NCBI RefSeq assembly: GCF_030704685.1
Contig: NZ_JAUZDX010000019.1
Coordinates: forward strand, 1 to 64,000
Origin: Acidovorax sp. A1169
GTDB lineage: Bacteria > Pseudomonadota > Gammaproteobacteria > Burkholderiales > Burkholderiaceae_C
Direction: 5' to 3'
DNA: 64,000 nucleotides
Below, one piece after another: positions 16,212 to 23,595 of the stretch. Each line of letters opens with the position of its first letter. The stretch's first letter is position 1. Position numbers and translations under genes: made by a program. The notes beneath the pieces were generated by a model. That model saw only the letters and a program-made list of their open reading frames with translations. It was not told the origin of the DNA and did not search any database.

Positions 16212-17213
16212 TCAGTCCAGAGCAATTTTTGCGCGCTTCACGACATCACCGAACGTGCGCGAATCGCGTTCGATGGCCTTGGTGAGCTCGCTTGGCGGGC
16301 CAACGTAGGGCTCGAAGCCGAATGTCGCCAGACGTTCCTTGACCTCGGTTGTCGCGAGCACCTTGCCCACATCGGCATTGATCTTCTCGATGGCCGCCTT
16401 CGGCGTACCTGCGGGTGCGAACAAGCCAACCCAGGTCTTCACTTCGAACCCAGCCGGTCCGCCCGCTTCGCCGACGGTCGGGATATCGGTGAAGCCCGCG
16501 AGACGCTTGGGGGCAGCAAGTGCCAGGAACTTCACCTTCTTGGCCTGGTACATCGGCCCTGCGGTCGCTGCCGTGCCAAACGCCCACTTGATGTCACCGG
16601 TAGCCACGGAGGTATATACATTCCCCATGTCCTTGTAGGGAACGTGCATCATCTTCGTATCGGTCGCAGCTTCGAGCATCGCCGCGCCGACATGGGCCAC
16701 GCTGCCGATGCCCCATGATCCGTAGGTGATGTCACCGGGCGCCGCTTTGGCCGCCTTGATCAGGTCGCCCACATCCTTCCAGGGCGAATTGGCAGCCACG
16801 ACAACGAAGAAGTTGGTGAAGTACACCGGCGCGACAGGCTCGAAGTCTTTCGCCGGGTCATAAGGCAGTTGCTTGAACACATGCGGCTGCAAGGCCATGT
16901 GCGTGTTGTCCACCTGCAGCAAGGTGTAGCCGTCAGGCGCCGCACGCTTGGCGTCGCTGATGGCGATGAAGCCGTTGGCGCCCGGCTTGTTGTCGATGAC
17001 GAGTTGTTGGCCCCAATTGCGCGAAAGCCTTTCGCTGAGGATGCGCATCACCGCATCGGGACCGCTGCCTGGCGAATACGGTGCCACTGACCGAACCGGC
17101 TTTGCGGGGAATGTCTGCGCCACTGCGCTGGGCATGCTCGCAGCGCCTAGGAGGGCCAGGGCGCAAAGTGCAACGGCAGGACGGGAAATCAGTGTACGGA
17201 CTACTGTGAACAT
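16212..17213 (-). CDS. Bug-family substrate-binding protein within the gentisate operon
   Basis: 333 residues with a signal peptide (ALCALALLGAASMPSAVAQT) and the Bug signature FPAKPVRSVAPYSPGSGPD, then QQLVIDNKPGANGFIAISDAK divided by a short break. It is a periplasmic solute receptor of the tripartite tricarboxylate transporter type. No TctA or TctB gene is nearby. Placement between gentisate dioxygenase and maleylpyruvate isomerase suggests it binds salicylate, gentisate or a related hydroxybenzoate, but this is inference. It could serve as a sensing or scavenging receptor for a transporter encoded elsewhere. Confidence 0.9.
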   Translation of the reverse strand: MFTVVRTLISRPAVALCALALLGAASMPSAVAQTFPAKPVRSVAPYSPGSGPDAVMRILSERLSRNWGQQLVIDNKPGANGFIAISDAKRAAPDGYTLLQVDNTHMALQPHVFKQLPYDPAKDFEPVAPVYFTNFFVVVAANSPWKDVGDLIKAAKAAPGDITYGSWGIGSVAHVGAAMLEAATDTKMMHVPYKDMGNVYTSVATGDIKWAFGTAATAGPMYQAKKVKFLALAAPKRLAGFTDIPTVGEAGGPAGFEVKTWVGLFAPAGTPKAAIEKINADVGKVLATTEVKERLATFGFEPYVGPPSELTKAIERDSRTFGDVVKRAKIALD

Positions 17214-17314
17214 GGTTATGTCTCTATTGAATTGGGGCAGGACGCGGCCTGTTCAGCGGTGGCTGAATGGGTGTGGTTGGGCATGAATACGCATGGGCGC
17301 TGCGGGCCACCGGT

Positions 17315-18439
17315 TCAGCCGGTGACTTCAGCACGGTGGGCGTGCAGCGCCTCGAAGATCGGCGCGTCGCAGAAACGGAAAAGGTCCAGCGCGCCAGAGG
17401 CAGAGGCCTGGGCCGAGAACGGCTGCCACGACGGCACAACGAACAAATCGCCGCGCGCCACTTGCCAGGTGCGCTCCCCCACGGTCACAGTGCCACTGCC
17501 GTCGAACACCTGGAACACGGACGAGCCAACTTCGCGATGCACCAGCGTCGAACCGCCCGCGCGCACGCGGTGCATCTCGGTGCGCATGGTCGGCAGCACG
17601 TCGCCGCCGGTTGACGGGTTCGTAAAGCGCACAGCGGCATGCCCCGGGCTCAGCGTGCCGGCTTGGCCTTCAGCCTCCAGCGCCAGCTGATCGGCCAGCG
17701 CGCGGTCGGTGTCCACCCAGCGGTAGGCCAGGAGCGGTGTGACGGGCTGTGCTCCCATCTTTGAGACCGGACGCAGACCTGGGTGGCCCCACAGCCTTTC
17801 GGAGTACGAGCGCTCAGCCGTGGTGCGCTCGGCGGGGGAGATCCGCTCGCGCCCAACTTCGAAGAACTGGCTCTCGGTGTAGTACGAAAACGGAATGTCG
17901 AGGCCGTCGATCCAGGCCATGGGCTCGGTAGCAGCATTGTGGTGGGCGTGCCAGTTCCACCCGGCCTGCGGCAGGAAGTCGCCACGCGACATGCGCACAG
18001 CATCGCCATTGACCACCGTCCAGACACCCTCGCCTTCCACCACGAAGCGAAAGGCGTGCTGCGTATGCCGATGCTCGGGTGCGTCTTCGCCCGGCATCAG
18101 GTACTGAATGGCCGCCCAAAGCGTCGGCGTGGCAAACGGACGACCGCCCAGCGCCGGGTTGGCCAGCGCAATGGCACGGCGTTCGCCGCCGCGGCCCACG
18201 GGCACAATCTCGCCGGCCTGTGCGGCCAATGCTTTCAACCGGTCCCAGCGCCACAAGTGCGGCACAGCCTTGGACTGGGGTTGCCGCGGCATCAGGTCTC
18301 CGATCTCGGTCCACAGCGGCACCAGCAGTTCCTGCTCGAAGCCTCGGTAGAGTTCCTCCAGCGCAGGCGTTGGGTCGGGTTGTCCGCGTCCTGCGACGGC
18401 ATGCAGCCGTACCGGGGAAGGCGTCAGGTCGGTGGTCAT
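17315..18439 (-). CDS. nagI: Gentisate 1,2-dioxygenase
   Basis: 374 residues, the usual length. This bicupin Fe(II) enzyme cleaves gentisate between C1 and C2 to maleylpyruvate. The first cupin holds the metal site APEHRHTQHAFRFVVEGEG, with the two histidines and following conserved residues, then GDFLPQAGWNWHAHHN and MAWIDGLDIPF. The second cupin (MHRVRAGGSTLVHREVGSSV) is degenerate, as in the family. The ATG at 18439 has AAGGAGAC 7 bases upstream; the leader aataaaggagac is identical to that before nagG. It lies 31 bases after fumarylpyruvate hydrolase. Confidence 0.92.
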   Translation of the reverse strand: MTTDLTPSPVRLHAVAGRGQPDPTPALEELYRGFEQELLVPLWTEIGDLMPRQPQSKAVPHLWRWDRLKALAAQAGEIVPVGRGGERRAIALANPALGGRPFATPTLWAAIQYLMPGEDAPEHRHTQHAFRFVVEGEGVWTVVNGDAVRMSRGDFLPQAGWNWHAHHNAATEPMAWIDGLDIPFSYYTESQFFEVGRERISPAERTTAERSYSERLWGHPGLRPVSKMGAQPVTPLLAYRWVDTDRALADQLALEAEGQAGTLSPGHAAVRFTNPSTGGDVLPTMRTEMHRVRAGGSTLVHREVGSSVFQVFDGSGTVTVGERTWQVARGDLFVVPSWQPFSAQASASGALDLFRFCDAPIFEALHAHRAEVTG

Positions 18440-18470
18440 GGTGGGTTTGTCTCCTTTATTCAGTGTTGTT

Positions 18471-19178
18471 TCACTCGGCCGGGCCGATGTTGAGCACGAT
18501 GCCGCCCACGCCTTCGATCTGGCCTTCGATGTGGTCACCAGCCTGCACGGGGCCCACGCCTTCGGGAGTGCCTGTGAAGATCAGGTCGCCGGGCAGCAGG
18601 TGGTAGAACTTGGACAAGTCGGCGATCAGCTCGGGGATGTTCCAGATCAGTTTGGACAGATCGGACTTCTGGCGCACCTTGCCGTTGACCGACATCGACA
18701 AGTCGCCCTGGCTCAGGACGACCTGCTGCATCGGCACGATCTCCGAGACGACGGAGGAATGCTCCACGTCCTTGCCCAGGTCCCACGGCCTGCCTTTCTC
18801 GCGCGCCACGAGCTGCAGGTCGCGGCGCGTCATGTCCAGGCCGCAGGCATAGCCGTAGATGAGGCGGGGTGCATCGGCTTCGCTCATGCGGAAGCCGGGT
18901 GCACCTATGGCGAGTACCAGTTCCATTTCGTGGTGGTAGTCCTTGGTGCCAGGTGGGTAGGCCACGGTAGCGCCGGACTCGACCAAGGTGGACGGTGCCT
19001 TGGTGAAGTAGAACGGCACTTCGACCGACTTGTCGACGGGGCGCCCCATCTCCACTGCATGCGCGTGGTAGTTGCGGCCGACGAAAAACAAACGCTGGAT
19101 GGGCAGGCGCTCGCTTCGACCACGCACAGGGAGCGAATAGACAGGCGGCGGGGTCCAGAGGTAGGTGGTGGCGGTCAT
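18471..19178 (-). CDS. nagK: Fumarylpyruvate hydrolase (FAH family)
   Basis: 235 residues of the fumarylacetoacetate hydrolase fold. It should hydrolyse fumarylpyruvate to fumarate and pyruvate, the last step of the gentisate route. The metal-binding acidic residues lie in YHHEMELVLAIG and GYACGLDMTRRDLQ. FVGRNYHAHAVEMG near the N-terminus and LLPGDLIFTGTPEGVGP near the C-terminus are family signatures. The ATG at 19178 gives MTATTYLWTPP, as in NagK-type proteins; a start at 19196 is possible. Similar FAH enzymes act on other diketo acids, but the neighbours fix the role. Confidence 0.9.
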   Translation of the reverse strand: MTATTYLWTPPPVYSLPVRGRSERLPIQRLFFVGRNYHAHAVEMGRPVDKSVEVPFYFTKAPSTLVESGATVAYPPGTKDYHHEMELVLAIGAPGFRMSEADAPRLIYGYACGLDMTRRDLQLVAREKGRPWDLGKDVEHSSVVSEIVPMQQVVLSQGDLSMSVNGKVRQKSDLSKLIWNIPELIADLSKFYHLLPGDLIFTGTPEGVGPVQAGDHIEGQIEGVGGIVLNIGPAE

Positions 19179-19276
19179 CGGGTTTCCTTTTTTCAAATGG
19201 TGGGGTTGTCGGGGTTAAGCGTTGGCGGTACGCGCAGATGTCGCAGAAGGGCCAACCGTGCGCCGGCAGCGCTGGG

Positions 19277-20542
19277 TCACAGTTTGGACATCGGTGTGCC
19301 CAAGTCAGCCAGGCGCTCTGCATCGACCGGCTTGCGCTGTTCGATCAGCCGACGCGCGAACCGCAGATCGCGCGCCGCGTTGGGGCCGATGGCGGCCTGC
19401 ACCACGTCGCCGGCCAGGTAGAACAACACGAAGCTGCCACTGGCCTTGTCACCGCGTTGCACCACGCGGTGCGCAGGCGTCGGTACGCCGTAGATCTGCA
19501 GGTTCATGCCGTACTGGTCGGACCAGAACCATGGAAGCGGCTGATAGTCCACGGCGTGGCCCAGGGCTGAACGCGCGGCGGCGATGCCCTGTTCCTGCGC
19601 GTTCTGCCACGACTCGAGCCGCAGCCGACGACCCGCCCAGGGATTGGGTGTCACTGCCACGTCGCCAGCGGCAAGGATGTCGGGGTCGGACGTGCGGCAC
19701 TGGGCATCGACCAGCACGCCGCCCTCGCAGGCCAGGCCGGCCTCGCGCGCCAGTTCATCATTGGGTACCAAGCCGATACCCAAAACGATGGTGTCGCATG
19801 AGAGAGCGCTCCCGTCAGCGAGCAACACCTCGGAGCGGCCGTCAGCGGCTCTGGAGAAGCCCTGGACACCAGCGCCTAGCATCACGCGGGTTCCTTGCGC
19901 ACGATGCAGCTCCAGCAAGTATTCAGAAATCTCGGCCGGTACAGTGCGTTCGCACAAGCGGCTCTGAGTCTCCACAACGACCACATCCGCACCCTGCTGG
20001 CGTGCGGTAGCGGCAACCTCCAGGCCGATCCAGCCGCCGCCTACAACCACGACGCTGCGACCAGAGGTGAGCGCCGGCGCCAGTGCCTGCGCATCCTCGA
20101 TGGTGCGCAGCGTGTTCAGCTGAACTTGATCGGATCCCGGCAAAGCCAGCCGCCGGGCTCGGCCTCCGGTGCAGAGGATGAGCTTGTCATAGGGCAACGC
20201 CTCGCCATTGAACAGCATCACCAGCTTGGCTGCGCGGTCAATGCGGAGCACCTGCACGTTGGGCCGCCATTGCGCGCCCAGGGCGTCGAAGGCTTCGGGC
20301 TTCATGAGCCGGGTCGTCTCGGGCAGTGCCGCGCCCGACAGCACGGCCTTGGACAGCGGTGGCCTTTCGTGCGGAGGATGCGCCTCTTCACCCACCAGCA
20401 CCAGCCGGCCTGTGAAGCCTTCGCTGCGCAGGGTCTGCGCGGCCCAGCCGCCAGCCTGGCCTGTGCCGATGACTACGATGGTTTGGCTCGGGCGGTCGTC
20501 CGCGCATGCAGCGGCCTCGACCTCTGGTCGCTCAGCAATCAT
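19277..20542 (-). CDS. FAD/NAD(P)-dependent ferredoxin reductase (BphA4-type)
   Basis: 421 residues of the glutathione-reductase-fold oxygenase reductases. The FAD motif is IVVIGTGQAGGWAAQTLRSE, the NAD motif VVVVGGGWIGLEVAATAR, and the second FAD contact DILAAGDVAVTPNP. The C-terminal reductase domain follows (ESWQNAQEQGIAAARS). Such enzymes feed Rieske ferredoxins in biphenyl, toluene and cumene dioxygenases. AAGGAGA precedes the ATG at 20542, which excludes an upstream extension into the ferredoxin gene. It directly follows the Rieske ferredoxin, so it is a plausible electron donor, in competition with or instead of the NagAa-like reductase. Confidence 0.9.
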   Translation of the reverse strand: MIAERPEVEAAACADDRPSQTIVVIGTGQAGGWAAQTLRSEGFTGRLVLVGEEAHPPHERPPLSKAVLSGAALPETTRLMKPEAFDALGAQWRPNVQVLRIDRAAKLVMLFNGEALPYDKLILCTGGRARRLALPGSDQVQLNTLRTIEDAQALAPALTSGRSVVVVGGGWIGLEVAATARQQGADVVVVETQSRLCERTVPAEISEYLLELHRAQGTRVMLGAGVQGFSRAADGRSEVLLADGSALSCDTIVLGIGLVPNDELAREAGLACEGGVLVDAQCRTSDPDILAAGDVAVTPNPWAGRRLRLESWQNAQEQGIAAARSALGHAVDYQPLPWFWSDQYGMNLQIYGVPTPAHRVVQRGDKASGSFVLFYLAGDVVQAAIGPNAARDLRFARRLIEQRKPVDAERLADLGTPMSKL

Positions 20543-20571
20543 GGAAGTCTCCTTGAGAGGGGTAGCGACGC

Positions 20572-20886
20572 TCAGTCGAAGGCGAGCCAGACGCGGCCGC
20601 CCTCGATCTTCACGGGGTAGCTGCGCAGTGCCTGAGTCACCGGTGCGCAGGTGGGCTGGCCGGAGCGCACATCGAACTTGCCCTGGTGCAGGGGGCACTC
20701 GATCTCGTGCCCTTCCAGAAAGCCGTCGCACAACCGAGCATGGCCGTGGGTGCAGATGTTGTCTGTGGCGAAGACCTCTCCGCTCACGCCATACAGCGCG
20801 ATGTCGCGTCCCGCGACGGCCAGGCCGATCACGTCATCCTGCGGCACGTCGTCCTCTGCTGCCGCATCGATCCAGTTGGTGGTCAT
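20572..20886 (-). CDS. nagAb: Rieske 2Fe-2S ferredoxin of the hydroxylase
   Basis: 104 residues. Cluster ligands are Cys45/His47 (CTHGHA) and Cys64/His67 (CPLHQGKFD). It carries electrons from a reductase to the Rieske centre of the terminal oxygenase. It sits 9 bases after the small oxygenase subunit and 29 before the FAD reductase gene, in operon order oxygenase large, small, ferredoxin, reductase. Length and motif match naphthalene/salicylate-type ferredoxins rather than Rieske nitrite-reductase small subunits. Confidence 0.92.
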   Translation of the reverse strand: MTTNWIDAAAEDDVPQDDVIGLAVAGRDIALYGVSGEVFATDNICTHGHARLCDGFLEGHEIECPLHQGKFDVRSGQPTCAPVTQALRSYPVKIEGGRVWLAFD

Positions 20887-20895
20887 GGCAGCTCC

Positions 20896-21369
20896 TCAGA
20901 TGGGATAGATCAGCGAGTTGGGGATCATCTCGCTGTCGTAGATGACAAGGCGCGAAGCGAACTTCAGGCCCTCGGGCGTGCGCACTACCTCATCGAGCGT
21001 GCGGCCCACGTTGAACACGGTCGACTCCTTCGACAGGCGTGTGCGCAGCACCGCATAGTTCGCCTCGCTATGGATGCGGCCATCGGCATCGACCTTGTGG
21101 ACGAGCGGCGCAGCCACCACATGGCGCTGGTAGTAGGGGTCGTGGAACAAGGTCTCGCGAATGCCGTAGACGCGGTCCTTCAACATGCCCTTGCTGTCGA
21201 AAGCCAACGTGGCCAACGGAAACCCGCGCTCGTGGTTCTCGCGTGGCTGTAATTTGTAGGTGCAGTCTTCAATGAAGAACTCGGGCCAGGCTTCCCAGTC
21301 CGCTGCGTCGAGTGCACTGGCGTAACGCGCGTAGAGCTGCGTCAAATCGAAGTAGTTCTGGAATTCCAC
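20896..21369 (-). CDS. nagH: Ring-hydroxylating oxygenase small (beta) subunit, NagH-like
   Basis: 157 residues from a GTG at 21369, giving [20 protein letters not shown]. This is close to the usual 160 or so residues of salicylate 5-hydroxylase small subunits. The fold is NTF2-like; [21 protein letters not shown] and the C-terminal [14 protein letters not shown] are typical. It builds the alpha3beta3 oxygenase with the large subunit. GGAGG, inside the end of the large-subunit gene, is 7 bases before the GTG. A TTG at 21375 is the alternative. The 2-base gap to the large subunit implies translational coupling. Confidence 0.88.
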   Translation of the reverse strand: MEFQNYFDLTQLYARYASALDAADWEAWPEFFIEDCTYKLQPRENHERGFPLATLAFDSKGMLKDRVYGIRETLFHDPYYQRHVVAAPLVHKVDADGRIHSEANYAVLRTRLSKESTVFNVGRTLDEVVRTPEGLKFASRLVIYDSEMIPNSLIYPI

Positions 21370-21371
21370 GA

Positions 21372-22634
21372 TCAAGCCTCCATCACCTTCCGCCAGTATT
21401 CGTACATGCCACGGATCAGCGTCTCCGTGACCATGTGGTCCGTGTCGCCGACTTCGCGGCCACCGAGTTCGGCAAGCGTGCGGTGCGCCGGCTTGGTCTC
21501 GAAGCCTTCCTGCGACCACTCGATGACTTCCCCATCATCGGCGGATACGAACCCCGCCGGGCCGAACAGGTTGGCCTGGCGCAGGCGGCGCTGCGTCATC
21601 TCTTCGCTGTCGTCCTCGAAGCCGAAGTGCGTCCAGACGAAGTCGAACGCGCCCTTGCCATCCGGCTGGATGTGGCGCGTGGACACGCTGTTGACCTGCT
21701 GCTGGAAGATGACGCTGGGGAACACGGTCATCATCACTGCCGTCGGTGCTCCCCACCAGTCCTCGTGCACGATGTCGAGGAAGCGCGGGTCGTTCAATTC
21801 CATGCTCGCTTTGAAGCTGGAAACCTGGGTCACGTCGGCCGCCTTGCCAGACGCGCCGCGCGTTGAGACCATGGCTGCATGACGGTGCTGCGCATCCATC
21901 AGAAGCTGAGACTTGTTGTCAGCGCGCCAAAGCCCGAAGGTGACAAACCACGTGTGCAGCAGGCCCGGGTGGTAGGGGTCTTTGATGTTCTCCTGCATCA
22001 GCTTCCAGTTGCCCGGAATGCGCTGGCGGTTGTAGCCCAGGATCTTGAGTTTGCGGCCGTCGAACAGCCGGTCAAAATAGCCCAGGATCTCCGGACCAAG
22101 GAAGTCCTCCAGCGGCTCTACACCATGGTCGAACGATGCAAACACGACGCCGCCGCGTGTAGCGACCTTGAGCTTGGTCAGCCCATGATCTGCAGGATTG
22201 AAGTCCGCCGGCATTCCGCCGTTGACCTTGCCATCCTGTTTGACCCCGCGCCGAAACGGTACGCCCTGCAAGTCACCCGAGAGCGTGTAGTTCCATTGGT
22301 GGTAAGGACAGGTCAGGCTTTCTCGATTGCCGTGACGTTCGCGGCAGAAAGCCATGCCACGGTGCGCACACACGTTTTCAACGACGTGGATCGAAGCATC
22401 CTTGTCCCGCACCAGCAACACCGAGCGTTCGCCGATGACAGTGCGTTTGAAATCACCCGTGTTGGGGATCTCGGCTTCCAGGCCGACGTAACACCAGTGG
22501 CTGTTGTAGAACAGCCGGTCCAGTTCCTTGCGGTACAGATCTTCGTCAGTGTAGGCCTGGAAAGGGATGCGGCTGGTGCCGTCCGTCTCCCAGCGAATCT
22601 GCTTTGGAAAGACGGTGACGGGGCATTCATGCAT
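21372..22634 (-). CDS. nagG: Salicylate 5-hydroxylase-type oxygenase large (alpha) subunit
   Basis: 420 residues, first gene of the operon. The Rieske domain ligands are Cys89/His91 (CAHRGMAFC) and Cys109/His112 (CPYHQW). The catalytic domain has the mononuclear-iron histidines in [15 protein letters not shown]. By memory the sequence follows NagG of Ralstonia U2 closely ([66 protein letters not shown]). Predicted reaction: salicylate plus NADH and O2 to gentisate. Halo- or methylsalicylate, or an anthranilate-like acid, remain possible. AAGGAGAC is 4 bases before the ATG; an upstream start at 22682 is rejected on this basis. Two palindromes lie in the promoter region. Confidence 0.88.
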   Translation of the reverse strand: MHECPVTVFPKQIRWETDGTSRIPFQAYTDEDLYRKELDRLFYNSHWCYVGLEAEIPNTGDFKRTVIGERSVLLVRDKDASIHVVENVCAHRGMAFCRERHGNRESLTCPYHQWNYTLSGDLQGVPFRRGVKQDGKVNGGMPADFNPADHGLTKLKVATRGGVVFASFDHGVEPLEDFLGPEILGYFDRLFDGRKLKILGYNRQRIPGNWKLMQENIKDPYHPGLLHTWFVTFGLWRADNKSQLLMDAQHRHAAMVSTRGASGKAADVTQVSSFKASMELNDPRFLDIVHEDWWGAPTAVMMTVFPSVIFQQQVNSVSTRHIQPDGKGAFDFVWTHFGFEDDSEEMTQRRLRQANLFGPAGFVSADDGEVIEWSQEGFETKPAHRTLAELGGREVGDTDHMVTETLIRGMYEYWRKVMEA

Positions 22635-22702
22635 GGGCGTCTCCTTTATTGTGAAAGTCGGTTGGCGCCGATGCGGATGCATTCAGCGCTTGAGGACCGA
22701 TC

Positions 22703-22719
22703 ATTCGCCTTAAGGCAAT
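22703..22719. promoter_or_regulatory. T-N11-A palindrome upstream of nagG (candidate NagR site)
   Basis: ATTCGCCTTAAGGCAAT has a perfect GCCTTAAGGC core and a T-N11-A arrangement typical of LysR regulators. It lies 69 bases upstream of the oxygenase start codon. Confidence 0.55.
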
Positions 22720-22738
22720 ATCAGTCAATGGAACGCTA

Positions 22739-22755
22739 GTGATGTTTCACATCAC
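22739..22755. promoter_or_regulatory. Second palindrome upstream of nagG
   Basis: GTGATGTTTCACATCAC is two perfect 7-bp arms with a 3-base centre, 20 bases beyond the first palindrome. A weaker CATGAA/TTCATG pair follows at about 22759-22776. It may be a second regulator site, for example for a global or GntR/LysR protein. Confidence 0.45.
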
Positions 22756-22931
22756 TCACATGAATATGACTTCATGGCGTTGAAGCGTGCTGCGCCAGAT
22801 CGCGATCTGAGGTGGACGAGGCCGCGCAGCAGGGTTGGTGTGTGGGCCACGATCGAGTAAGACCTGGGGTGGTAACAGCAACGCCATCGGCGAGCTACAC
22901 AGCGGGGGGCCTGGCTCCGTCGATCCAGATC

Positions 22932-23084
22932 ATGGGAAGGCCCTTTCCCAAGCGAATTGGAGCCGCCGGGCTCTACATAAATCACGACAAACCTGGCACA
23001 CCAACCATCAGTCAACTGGGCTGCACAACCAGGAATGCCTTGAAAGGCTGGTATCGGGAACATGAGCAGCAGCTCCCAAGGCCT
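22932..23084 (+). pseudogene. IS3-type transposase N-terminal (OrfA) remnant
   Basis: The frame from the ATG at 22932 reads MGRPFPKRIGAAGLYINHDK, then TISQLGCTTRNALKGWYREHEQ. This matches the helix-turn-helix start of IS3-family transposases of the kind ELYIKYGK...TIRELGYPTKNALRGWYREY. The match ends after about 50 residues and no catalytic domain follows. Bases 22756-22931 show nothing else that I recognise. The fragment is in the same orientation as the OrfB remnant at 28923. Confidence 0.6.
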
Positions 23085-23182
23085 TCTGGGGACTTTTGCC
23101 CGCGATTTCGTGCATCAACGCCTGGGTTTTCGCCCGCGCATCGACGATGGTTTTCTAGGCCAGGCCGTATCGGCGGCAGCGC

Positions 23183-23512
23183 TGCATCGACGTCAAGGGA
23201 TTGGACGACCTGGCCATTGACCACGAGGCCATGGGCCTGGTGAACGATGGCGAAGCGGTCTCCAAGGCGCTGTGGGTAGAAGCCCTGCACAGCGGGGGGC
23301 TCCCTGGTGCCTACTGGGCCGTGCTCACCCACCGTCATGCCACGCAGGGGCTGCGCCAGAAGGCCTCTGGTGACGTGCACATGCTCTCGCACCTGGTGGG
23401 CGCAGCCCACAGGGCCGACATCCGCCGGCTGGTGGCGCTGGAGTGCGAGAACCAGGAACTGTGCGCCCGGAAGGCCGCCAACGAGCACGCACAGGAACTG
23501 GCCGAGATGCAG
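23183..23512 (+). pseudogene. DUF2325-type protein remnant (N-terminal part)
   Basis: A frame without a convincing start reads LDDLAIDHEAMGLVND, then GGLPGAYWAVLTHRHAT and GDVHMLSHLVGAAHRADIRR, followed by a Glu-rich coiled segment. The GDVHMLSHLVGAA(N/H)RADIRRL string is characteristic of the N-terminal region of DUF2325 proteins. The C-terminal DUF2325 domain is absent; instead the sequence runs into a copy of the radical-SAM gene end. Bases 23085-23182 are unassigned. Confidence 0.5.
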
Positions 23513-23513
23513 A

Positions 23514-23566
23514 GTCGACCTCACGCCGTACCGCCCGGCGTTCGCGCGCAACCAGGGCTGTGTTTT
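23514..23566 (+). pseudogene. Duplicated 3' end of the PA0069-like radical SAM gene
   Basis: Bases 23515-23560 equal 13353-13398 at 45 of 46 positions and encode VDLTPYRPAFARNQGCV in the same relative frame. No other part of the radical-SAM gene is present here. The stop codon is not kept. It is joined directly to the DUF2325 remnant, so this is a junction of unrelated fragments. Confidence 0.7.
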
Positions 23567-23595
23567 GAGTCCTGGGGCGCTGCGCCGGGGCGTGC

